Assembly (NCBI GenBank): GCA_900660155.1
Contig: CABFPE010000540.1
Span: 468,196 to 526,770 of the forward strand
DNA length: 58,575 bases
Reading direction: 5' to 3'
Origin: Hofstenia miamia
Taxonomy: Eukaryota; Xenacoelomorpha; Acoela; Hofsteniidae
This document shows, piece by piece, positions 47,086-57,248 of this stretch. The translations under genes and the position numbers were made by a program. The notes under the pieces were generated by a model. That model was not told the DNA's origin. It saw only the letters and a list, made by a program, of their open reading frames with translations, and did no database searches. Within the stretch, counting starts at the first letter, position 1. Every line of letters starts with the position of its first letter.

Positions 47086-47828
47086 GGCCCTCTTCACAAC
47101 AACACGGTGAGCGCGTGAGGCGGGAGATATTTGTAACGCTACAACATTCTTTGCAGTCGCGCCAACGTGTTGATTTGAAATGTTCTTCAGTGGGAGTGAT
47201 GCAGCTATTGAAATATTAATAAATGAATTAGTCAATAACGCAAAAGTACCGTAATATATTGATTGTTATACTTAATACTAATTTATATGACACGCTTCTT
47301 TACTTATTACATTTAATTCTTATTTTTTCCAAGTGTAATACTTTATTGAAGCAAAGTATGTATGTATTGAATATATTTTTATATTTCTGTCCACTATTTT
47401 ATCATTTTATAGTGGTATGTTACTCATTACATCGAAATTGCACTATATTAGTGACACTTTACATTTGTGGTGTGCTACATCCAACTCTGTTGATAATAAT
47501 ATCTGAATGAAAAATGCGAAACATAGCATGCTAATTACTTGGCAGTTTATTCATTAAAAATAACCGACGCTTGCAAATTTGTCTAGAAACCATAATAGCA
47601 TTCACAATATGAGGTACTTGTATCCCAATAATCATACATGTTTAATGACATAAAATATGAATGGTATTAATTTACTTTGTGTTAGCCAATCAGAACGCTT
47701 CAAGCTGTTTTGGAATTGATGTAACACGGGTTGCAATTTTTGTTATGAAAGCAAGCGTTTTCAAGGATTGTTGATGTCAATTATCTCTGTATCTGTACAG
47801 TGCTCACCGTTTTGTCGTGAAGACCGCC
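47086..47828. mobile_element. TIR element of unassigned family
   Basis: The left end GGCCCTCTTCACAACAACAC-GGTGAGC and the right end GCTCACCGTTTTGTCGTGAA-GACCGCC are inverted repeats of about 27 bp with a few mismatches. Flanks TAA and TAC may be a 3-base duplication as in PIF/Harbinger, but they do not match exactly. The 743 bp element has no recognisable transposase. Confidence 0.6.
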
Positions 47829-48051
47829 TACATTCTTACTATTGACAAATTAGAATAACCTGACCACAGAAAGGGAACATGAAAAAGATACCATAACACT
47901 GTACAGGGTTAAAGTTGTTGTAAATAATAACTATGCTAAATTGCAATGACGTCTCATTTATTTCTGAACTATTATCTTCCAGAAAAACTAAAAATCAATT
48001 TCGAGGTAATAACTTGTAATTGTAAGAGTAAAAATAATTTCGGACTGTGGC

Positions 48052-48504
48052 TTAACCTTCAACAGGCTAGCCTGGGGATTTTTGAAATTTTTTATAGCTC
48101 AAAATCGATAAAGCTATGCTCAATCTGAAATCACCATGTTATACTGAAAAATCTCCCTTTTAAGTTTCACTCTAAATCTGCGACCCGACTCTGTCCGTGC
48201 ACACGGCACGAGTTTGGAATATCTTTGCCATATCAAAAAATAGTCAAAGTTTCTTGTTGCTCCCATGGCCTCAAAATCTTATAAATAGATGAACATTCTG
48301 CATTGAAAATATTTTTCAAAAATTCGAAATTTTCAAAGAAAACTTGTTAATCTTTTCAACAACCACAGCATTAAAGTATGTACCCCAATCGACCTACACT
48401 CGTCGCAAGATTTTAAAATTTGGTAATAGGCTTGGAGAAAATTCTTTGTAAATGTGGAAAAACGGTTTGTCCTTTAAAACGGGTACCAGGTTGTTCAAGG
48501 TTAA
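48052..48504 (-). mobile_element. piggyBac-type MITE, family 2, copy 2 (reverse orientation)
   Basis: TTAACCTTCAACAGG at the left and TTGTTCAAGGTTAA at the right are inverted ends on TTAA. Read in reverse it parallels 34,082-34,729: CCATGG, CTTTGACTATTTTTTGA, CAAAGATATTCCAAAC and GTGCCGTGTGCAC follow in the same order. It has no coding capacity. Confidence 0.6.
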
Positions 48505-48567
48505 ACGATACACAAAAAGGAGTTACTATTAAATTTAAAAATAATATCATAGTTGTTAATATTTTAC

Positions 48568-48641
48568 CTTTTTAGATACAGCCCTTTTGCGTATTCCATG
48601 ACTATGTGTATGCGCAGTTCTTACGTCTGCACTTTTAGCAC
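48568..48641 (-). CDS. Candidate small internal exon, unrecognised
   Basis: Minus strand: acceptor TTTAATAATTTAG|GTGC, then 74 open bases, then donor TAAAAAG|GTAAAA. It codes for two bases of a codon and then AKSADVRTAHTHSHGIRKRA plus VSKK. The peptide is basic with a THSH stretch, and its composition is unlike the A/T-rich surroundings. The outgoing phase is 0, and the AG just upstream of the PKI-like exon (TTTATAG|CACCTG near 40,283) would accept phase 0, so it could be an upstream exon of that gene. No family was recognised. Confidence 0.35.
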
Positions 48642-50130
48642 CTAAATTATTAAACAAAATTAAAAGATATAGCCGGCGAATTATTATGAATATTCAAATT
48701 AATTTTTTAATCTATTTTACAAAGCTCAGTAACCCAACTAATTATGAATTTACACTTAAGCATAAAGGTTTGCACAGTTGAATGAAATTAATATCATGTT
48801 CCTTCTAGAAGCTGATATTTCAAAATGTCACAATATTTTTGCTACATTAGATATATCACATATTTTCAGATGAACAATAAAATGTAGTAAGCGTATTCTA
48901 GGTTATTTTTGTTTTCAACAGGTGTGTATATATATGATAGACAAAATGCTAAAGCAATTTATTCATAAATAATCGAGAACCTCAACGTTAGTTATTAACT
49001 CAAATATTTAGGCTAAGCAGAATATATTTTGCAAATTGAAATGAATTATTATTGTTTTCTAATTATTAAATTGATGTCAATCTTAACAGATTGGGACATA
49101 CTTATTTTTAATAATTTATAATACTTATGCTAAACTAAATTACTAATTGTTAACCACTTTGAGATTCCATGTTGTAATTTCGCATAAATTATTCCTATGA
49201 TCATTATTGAATTCAAAATCAAATAAGAAAATAACATTTAAAAAATAAAAAATTAAGTTTGTATTTTCTTAATAAGAAATTGATTTGCTAGAAAAATAAT
49301 CGATTTTTTCTGAGAGTGTACATATTGAACGACTCTTTTTGGAAAAATCAACTCGATGAGAATGTTGAACAATTTATGCGAAGTACCAAGTCCAAAATTG
49401 ACCCAAAACATTATTGCTGAGTATTTTAATCTTTTTGTTGCTGGCAGAAAAATGGATATAGAAAAGAATAAAACAAATTTTATAACCATTTATTTTGCAT
49501 TATAACACGATGCATCCAATATTACATTGAATTTCGAAGTGAACTCGTTAATATTTGAAATTAATTCTCTCTCTTATGATGTTTGCGTTAATGTGTGTAA
49601 TAAATACTTTGCAATTTTAATTTGTGTTGATTACAAAATGTAGTCAAATTAAATATTTATATCGGTATAGAGAATTCAATATCCCAATAAGGATTAACAA
49701 CCCCTAGAGCCTATATCACATCTTTATCAGCAATCTACAGCTATTCATAGTCTGGATATATAGTAACTCGAGTCTTTACAATCATTACCAGCCTTAGGTG
49801 TGACAAATGACAATAATGTCTGCGCATTTAAATATGAATAATGTTTAAGCAATTTTCAAATCCAGGTTTGAATGTTACATTATTGACATATTATAAACGT
49901 GTAATTTGCAAAAATCTGAATTCAGTACTTGACAGTTTTAGCTACATCTGTATACCTTGTTTTCCATGCTATTTCATTGACACACTAACATAACCAATCC
50001 AGGAAAAACATTTCCATGAATGTCAGACATTAATATTTACCAGGATTAGAAATGTATATAAGCTCAAATTTAGCAACACATAAGCAGCAATTAATCTCAA
50101 TTTTTTTTAGACTTAATAAAAATTGTTGGA
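48642..50130. other. Non-coding stretch, no gene supported
   Basis: A minus-strand frame of 78 codons at 49,253-49,489 matches nothing I recognise. The rest is A/T-rich. Confidence 0.35.
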
Positions 50131-50139
50131 ACAATAAGA

Positions 50140-51210
50140 AACCCAATTGAGTTGCTATATACACATTTTTTTTCTAAGAATTTGATTCTTCATTTTGCAA
50201 ATGCTAACCTTCTCATTACTCTCAATAATTTTGAAAGATGGTCCAAATCCTGGCAACTGCAAGTAGCTCATAAAAAATGCTTCGTTTTAGCGCTTGGGAT
50301 GAATAAGAGAGTTACGAAATTTTCATATTTTTTGGCTCAAATGAACTTGTACATGTAAATGCGTTTCGTGATTTAGGTATATCTGTATCAGATAATTTGA
50401 AGTTTTCAGAAGATTTTTCTAAGATATCTCCTGCCTATTAAAGTGCTTTCAATCGAAAGATCCCGTTTTGTTAATGCGTGTGTTTACAACATATGTTAGA
50501 CCATTGCTTGAATACAACAGTCAAGTTTTCAGCCCTTCTACTTTAAAGGATATTTCGTTGATTGAACGTGTTCAAAAACATTTCACACGATGTGTTTGCA
50601 ACGTGCTGGTATACGTTTCAATACAAAGACTATTCAGAACGCCTGAAAAATTGAATTGGGTGTCATTGCAATACGTCGTATTATTTTTGATTTTTGTATC
50701 ACGTATAAATTATTTAATAGATTTATTGACCTACAACTAAATAAATTCTTTGCAAGAAACCCACTTGTTTACAATAAACAAAATACACAGTATAATACAC
50801 TTCAAATATCTCCTATTATTGATACTGATATCAATACAATTCAGAATTTATTCTTTTACCTTGTAACAAAGTATTGGAATTCTTTGCCAAGTATTGTGGT
50901 AACATCAAAATCACTTGAAATATTAAATACAGTTTGCACAGTGTTGATCTCAGCAATGTTTGTATTTTCCATTAGATTTTATCAGAGTGTCTATGTATTT
51001 ATTGTTTACTTTCCGCTTGCATGTAAGTGCTGCTGTTTGTCACAACATCAGCCTTTGCCGGACAAAATTTTTTTTATAATTTGATATTTTAATTTTGATA
51101 TTTTATAACTTGTTCAATGTAAATATATTTTTTATTATTATATTTTAGTAAAAAAAGTGTGCGGTTTGTGAATGTCTCAAACATCTAGATTGCAGCTTCA
51201 ATAAATTTAT
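50140..51210 (+). mobile_element. LINE 3' fragment (CR1/Jockey-like), broken
   Basis: Plus strand carries the end of a LINE ORF2. First comes LITLNNFERWSKSWQLQVAH-KKC (the region after the YADD motif). A DLGISVSDNLKF segment follows, then LMRVFTTYVRPLLEYNSQVF and LIERVQKHFTRCVC, the conserved C-terminal pattern of CR1/Jockey-type elements. Frames change near 50,350, 50,430 and 50,650. The 3' untranslated part runs to about 51,210 (AATAAATTTATAATA). It is 5'-truncated just upstream of 50,140. Confidence 0.75.
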
Positions 51211-52010
51211 AATAGGGTAGAAGGGGGTGAATTGGCCTGGGGTCCTTTGGCCAATTTCTATGCTCATTTTTGCACAGAAATTATGAGAACAGAAATTGGC
51301 CTACTATGCCTATGCCACATCTATAATAAGACATTATATTGTCTATGTCTGTTACACTAAAACAGTAATTAGTTTCACTTAGCTGTTGCCGTGTGTGTGC
51401 TTTTCTTAGTCTTTTTGGTAAATAAAAGATCATTTTACAAACCCTAATTTAGAATATACTGATTTTGAAAGTTTAATTCAATATAAACAATTTTGTAAAC
51501 AAAGTTTGATCGCTACATTAATTATTTTAAATTTTACATTTAACGTTTTCGCTTAAATTAAAATTTAATACATCTTTGTATGCGATGTCACGCTACATCT
51601 TACGGAATGTAATCTGTGGCATATTTTTTTCTATTATAAATATACATAACATATGATAATCATTAGTGTGAGAAAACAACTTATTAATTCTCAAAATTGG
51701 TTTGATATTTTTTTACGTATTACACTTCAATATAATCATGTATCAGGATGGTCTTCTTGCAGGTTGGTCATAAAGTAATGCACATTGTTCGATTTTCTAG
51801 TATTTTCAAATATGCAATACACTAAGACATTCAGAAAACCTTGGGGCTTTGTAGTTCGTATCACAAACTGATTGCTTTTGCCTATTATCTTTTTTGTTGC
51901 AATTCAAAGTAACTTACATGTTATTGATGAAACTCATAAAATATAGTGATTTCAAAGCCGCTAGACTTAACCCCCGCGACAACTTTCTCTGTGGATATTA
52001 CAAATTACAT
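51211..52010. other. Non-coding stretch, no gene seen
   Basis: AT-rich with a GGCC-containing patch at 51,215-51,300 (TTGGCCTGG, TTTGGCCAAT, ATTGGCCTA). No gene is supported. Confidence 0.35.
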
Positions 52011-52014
52011 TTAT

Positions 52015-52165
52015 TGAGTGATCTATTGGCTATCCAACATTGAAGCAAATCATTATTGATGAAGTCAATGATTTGCCACAAGAATTTCGACGGAATTTGT
52101 CAAAGTCCATTTTAGACCATTGAATGGCAGTTTTGCATGCCAACAGTGAGCACATTGAGCAATGA
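52015..52165 (+). pseudogene. Possible Tc1/mariner-type transposase C-terminal relic
   Basis: The plus strand reads YPTLKQIIIDEVNDLPQEFR followed by RNLSKSILDH and, after a stop, MAVLHANSEHIEQ. The pattern LK..I..EV..(I/L)P.E.......R..C....G.HIE is typical of the end of Tc1/mariner-type transposases. It is short and decayed, so the call is tentative. Confidence 0.4.
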
Positions 52166-52199
52166 AATTTACTCATCATACTTGCTATTAATAAAAATT

Positions 52200-53130
52200 T
52201 TTTTAAATCCCATAAGTTCCCAAAACACCAAAGAATAAGTCATTACGGAACTTAGTACCGTTAAAATTCAATGGTAAGGNAGAATTGTTTTGTCTACATA
52301 CCTAAGTCATGCAGAGAACAAGTAATTGAAGTACTTCACGAAGCAAATATGGGTATAATGAAGACTAAAAAGTTCGCGAGACAGTTTGTTTTCTGGCCTT
52401 ATAACCAACCTGTGTATTATTATTCGAGCTCAAAGACGGTTATGAGATTCATAGAATCTACTTGGTCTGATAGACGATTTCTAACATCATGGGAACAAAA
52501 GAATATAGAAAAAATCAAACATGAACTTTATATTAAAGACAGACTTATCATGCGGAATTGTTGTGTCTACATACCTAAGTCATGCAGAGAATAAGTAATT
52601 GAAGTACTTCACGAAGCAATTGAAGTACTTCACGAAGCACATATGGGTATAATGAAGACTAAAAAGTTCGCGATACAGTTTGTTTTCTGGCCCTGGCCGC
52701 AAATGGGTGATGATATTATTAATCATTCATTGAAAAATGCGTAACATGCAAGATGCACCAACCAAAAAAACAAAAAACTATTGATCCATCACGAAAGACC
52801 GCCACTTCCGTTTTACAAAATTGGTCTAGATATTGCAGAAATAAATAACCAAACCTTTCTCATCTGTGTTGACTATTATTTGAGATTCCTTCAAAGCCAG
52901 CAGATAAATAGGAAAGATGCACACGCGGTTATTCAAAAATTAAAATATATTTTCTCAATGCATGGAATTCCTCACCAGCTTGCTGATGATAATAAACCAT
53001 TTGGCTCCAAAGAGTTTGAGGCATTTGCACATAGGCTTGGCATCTCATTGCTGCATAGCACCCCTAAGTATCCGCAATCCAATGGTATGGGCGAAAGGGC
53101 AGTCAGAATTTTCAGAGATTTTTAAGGAGC
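52200..53130 (+). mobile_element. Ty3/gypsy-type LTR retrotransposon fossil: integrase region, broken
   Basis: The plus strand holds parts of a retroviral-type integrase. One is a zinc-finger-like N-terminal segment (VLHEANMGIMKTKKFA, FWP) that occurs twice, near 52,270-52,400 and 52,540-52,695. The other is a core at 52,781-53,125 with IGLDIAEI, CVDYYLRF, HGIPHQLADDNKPFGS and YPQSNGMGERAV, the D,D,E order of the family. The element looks broken, with several interruptions. No LTRs, protease or reverse transcriptase of this element were recognised nearby. One undetermined base lies at 52,280. Confidence 0.85.
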
Positions 53131-53189
53131 CCAATAAATTTAAGCGTAGCGTTCATATATGGAATATTATACAGTCTAATCCAGTTCTA

Positions 53190-53290
53190 TAGATGTCGCT
53201 CAGCCGGCTCGCCGACCTTATCGGGTCTGCGCCGCCGATGGTAGTCGGCTGACAGCGGCCCCTACCTCTAATCGCCATTATCCGAGGTAA
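53190..53290. repeat. GC-rich hairpin patch
   Basis: In an otherwise A/T-rich area, CGCTCAGCCG at 53,197-53,206 can pair with CGGCTGACAGCG at 53,246-53,257 (10 pairs with a two-base bulge), closing a GC-rich loop that holds further self-complementary words. It might be the end of a mobile element or a structured repeat. No coding sequence was seen. Confidence 0.45.
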
Positions 53291-54942
53291 AACGTGCTGT
53301 GACATTTTTTAAAATATCCATGTATAGGCAAATGGATGAGGAATTCATATATAAAACAGCTTAATGATTAAGGATGTTAAAAAGCTGCACCAATTACAAA
53401 ATGAGCATTGTCAACTCTACATTGTTCTCAAACACTTAACTCATTTCGCATTATCTTTGACACATAGCACCTTTTACATAGACAAGTCGATATGTATTGC
53501 TAGCTTACATTGCGTTCCTCATAGAACAATTGGCTGTTGAATTTCCGTTAATGAGGAGAGGACATTATTAAACCAGGACAAATTGTTTTATGTCACATCC
53601 TTAGAGAAATAGAGGTAAAGTATCAAATTGCTCAAAAAAAACCAACACAAATACAGTATATCCAAACTCAAAATGAACTTATCCGCTTCCAAGGTATTTT
53701 GACTTGTATGTATGAATTATTAACCATCAGATAATCAATCATTTTCACGAAAACCTTTAATAAAAAAATTGAAATATGAAATCATGGTCTACCCCGGTGG
53801 TGAAAATGGTGGAAACTAAACAGAATCAGGCCTTCATAAAAAAGGACTGGACCTTGTATAATCATTATAAAGAAAAACTTAAATGGGAAATAAATAATGC
53901 TAAACTACATTGGATTCACGCAAGGAATTGTGCTAATAATTTGTGGTCTTTGTTTGATAATGTTAGAGGATCAAAGAAAAGAAAAGGCATCATATCTCTT
54001 CTGAATGGTACGATACTTTGAAAGAATTGAATAAATTAGCGACAGTCTCCTCTGTGTATTCATCTAAGTTAGACTATGCGCAATTGCAATGATGATAATT
54101 GGATTACTTTTATTGCGCCAAAACAGGTGTTAGCCTATATGAATAGCTTAAGTCGTAATAAGGCTATGGGAAGTGATCAAATCCTACAAATATTTGCAAA
54201 TACGTTTCACACTTACTAGCTAAGCCCCTATGCCATATCCTAAATGACTCAATTGAGCAGAGAACTGTACCTGACAGATGGAAAATATATCATGCTACTC
54301 CCAAAATCGCAGCCAATAAATCGCAATAATTTGCTTGCCTACCAAGCTTTCGAAAGGATGGTGATCAATTTCTTGAGTGACACTTTTGCTATGGTAACTG
54401 ATAAAACTCAATTTGCATACAAAAAGTCCTCTTCAGCAACGTTGCTCCTAATATGGCTAATCGACAAAGTAATAAGGCTACTGAAAGAAAACAAAGTGCA
54501 GGGTGTATTGATACAATCATTTGACTTTTCCAAACTTTCGACAAAATTCTCATCACCTAATGCTTCAAAAGCTGGCGAGGCTAAATTTTCCTCCAGGATC
54601 AATCAAATGATTAGAAAGTTATTAAACTAAAAATTTTTTCAAGTTAGTTTGGGATCACTCCGAAGTAAGCCTATAGAAGTGACGAGTGGTGCTCCACAAG
54701 GATATTTTTTTGGACCAGTGCTTTTTGTTCTCTATATTTCTGACTTGCAATCGGAAAACGTAGATCTGAAATGTTCAAATATGCAGACAATTTGACAATA
54801 GTGACGACAATAACATATGGTGTAAACCCAAAGATTGAGAGTGACAATATTACCAAATGATCTACTGCTAACTGTCTTCCACTAAATCTGAGCAAAAGCA
54901 AGCAAATGGTATGTAGCAAACGCTTCAAGAATCAGGAGTGGC

Positions 54943-56732
54943 TTAACCGTTCTACGTCGCTTGGGGTGTTTTTGGCACCCCACAGTTCTTAATTACGTTG
55001 CTGAAAAATGCTAAATAGCAGCAATGTTTAGCAGCTTTATTTAAATATTAATTGCATTTCTATGATTATCACCATATGCAGTAACTTTATAACCCCAAGT
55101 TATTTGATCTAACAAATATTAAGAATACTGTATTATGTCAAATCATTTTATTATCTTACATTGCATACATGCAACTCTCCTTTCATATCTCTAATGTTGC
55201 TTGTAAATAGTTGAGGAAGTTGGTGATGAAGCTCTTTCAATCATGATTCAAGATTCAAGTAATGAAGATATTTTGATGATGGTAGTTCACCTGGATTAGG
55301 AAATTTTGAACTCTAATATTAAGCATAATATATTTTCAATTTTAACCTGTGACACGACCTGGCCTGTCTAACAATGATCCGTAACCCAAACCAATCAAAG
55401 AAGGATTCTAGTATAATATAATAATATAATATTAATTTTAGCATAAAAGCATCAATGTAAACAAGACAAAATCAATAAAAAATACAATTATAATTAGAAT
55501 CTATCAGTCTTTAAGAATTTTAAAAATTGAAGGGTTTGACTTCTTATTGTTCCTTAATTATGTCAGTGTTCTTCTTCCATAACAATTATGAATGAACATC
55601 TTGGCAATGCTGGACGAAAACTATGTCGACGGTCTAACTCAAATATCAACATGCACCCTGGTATGAAAGGAGGAATCATGAAAAGTATTTGGTTTTATGA
55701 TGTGTAATCTGGTTTTGCACTTAACCAATTACTATTATGTGAGAAGTTACACTGATTGGCGCATAAAATGCAGAAATTACTATTTACCAATACAGTCAGA
55801 TTGAAACAAGCTAGCTTATATCTAAATCAAGTTTATAACATTGCTATAGACATTTAGTTTACTGCATGCTATCTTGTAAATTATTTTTTGACAAATTGTT
55901 GGCACTTTGCAAAAAAATTGACTCACTATATGCAATAGAACTTGAAAATCATCAGTTAACATTGTATCTCACAACATTTCACTTTGGCCATATTTGAGCA
56001 AAGGTAAATGTTTTCTATTCTTGATATCTTTAATGTATCTCATGAGTACAATTTACAACAAACTTCCTAGGAGAAAAAATAAAATGAACAAAGGATAGTT
56101 ATTTATTGCACTGGTCGCAAATTCCGGAGATAGTCACATGAGTTTGTCGTTAACATGATAAATTTTGCTTTGAAATTTTTTACATCGCTCTTGCTATTAT
56201 TTAACAAGCATTTTAAAATAAGATTATAAAAAAGTGTATTGAATGAAAGAGTTAGAAAAATCGGCATAAACAAATTAAGAAGCAGAACTATAAATTTGCT
56301 TTGCTTAATAAAGGCTCGTTGTGTATCCAATGCAGTATTTAAGCTCGGGTTGGCTTGATTCGTTAGAAGCTCGGCTCATTGACAACTCTGGTGGTAATCA
56401 TTGTATTAATTCCTGTATCAAATACATGTGTGACTATATGCGTCAATGGATGAGTGACTCTATGATATTAAAGAAGACAAGGTCTCCACTTGAAAAAGAA
56501 CAGGGAACATGCCTTTTTCCACTCAAATATTTACAAAATACTACAGAAAAGTGTTACAGGCTTTCAAATTTTGTTGTAACCCGCATGCTATAAGTGAAAG
56601 AATTTATGTAGATTGAACACAATTCTTTAAATTTATTTTATATTAAATAATATAGACTTTATAATTTGGGGTAACAAAGTTAACCTCAACGACGATGCCC
56701 ATATTTTAAAAGTAACGACGTAGAAGGGTTAA
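54943..56732. mobile_element. piggyBac-type insertion inside the LINE (TTAA borders)
   Basis: The left end TTAACCGTTCTACGTCG and the right end CGACGTAGAAGGGTTAA are inverted repeats differing at one position. They contain TTAA at both outer edges and CCC-type termini, as in piggyBac. LINE coding text stops at the left TTAA and resumes after the right one. The inside contains an acidic stretch near 55,210-55,310 (EEVGDEALSIMIQDSSNED) that resembles the N-terminal part of piggyBac transposases, and a hAT MITE piece at 56,170-56,388. No full transposase is present. Confidence 0.8.
56170..56388 (-). mobile_element. Partial hAT-type MITE, relative of 45,316-45,679
   Basis: The right edge reads GCTCGGCTCATTGACAACTCTG, the inverse of a CAGAGTTGTCAATGAGCCGA-type end. 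Moving inward on the minus strand it matches the other copy (GAGCTTCTAACGA, ACGAGCCTTTAT, AAATTTATAGTTCTGCTT) until about 56,170, where similarity is lost. The other end and a target duplication were not found. It lies inside the piggyBac-type insertion. Confidence 0.65.
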
Positions 56733-57200
56733 AAACAGTATAAAACATGAATCTATTGGGCCTAAATATTTCGGTGGATCTAAGCGGGTATCATATTCAC
56801 GCACTAGTAAAGAAGTACACTAAAAGATTATTTATTCTTCGTAGTCTAATTGGAATATGCTATAAAGATGAACTCATTAGATTTTATATTACTCTGATTC
56901 GCTCAATGCTAGAGTATGCTTTTCCAGTGTTCCTTGGATTAACAAAAAATCATGCTTTATCTCTTGAAAGAATACAGAAAAGAGCACTTGGAATTATTGG
57001 CACAGTAAAACAATTGCCAACCATTGAAGCGAGAAGAGAAGAGTTATCTGTGAAGCTTTTTATACAAGCTAAAACGCTCGCAACTCACTCATTTATACCG
57101 AAAACACTTCTTATGCTAGGCAAGTATATTGACGAAAAATTTAAAAGTGAACGAAAAAGAACCCAATTCATTCCATTATGTGCAAGCTACTAAACCAAAA

Positions 57201-57215
57201 TCAATGTTAAAACCC

Positions 57216-57248
<33 letters not shown>

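Larger units (their letters stand above)
53776..57200 (+). mobile_element. LINE (CR1/RTE-like reverse transcriptase), split by a piggyBac-type insertion
   Basis: The first part (53,776-54,942) reads a linker (KKDWTLYNHYKEKLKWEINN), LSRNKAMGSDQI, then RT segments (TQFAYKKSSSATLLLIW, LIQSFDFSKL, EVTSGAPQGYFFGPVLFVLY) and KYAD. The second part (56,733-57,193) resumes with LGLNISVDLSGYHIHALVKK, LIRSMLEYAFPVF and LERIQKRALGIIG. Together they are the expected order of one LINE ORF2. Several stops and frame changes occur in the first part (for example near 54,020, 54,090, 54,220 and 54,630). The 1.79 kb between them is a separate element bounded by TTAA. A (TA)n run follows at 57,217-57,242. Confidence 0.8.

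Noticed and set aside
49253-49489. 78-codon minus-strand frame
   Set aside because: Hydrophobic and A/T-driven composition, no splice borders or family match.
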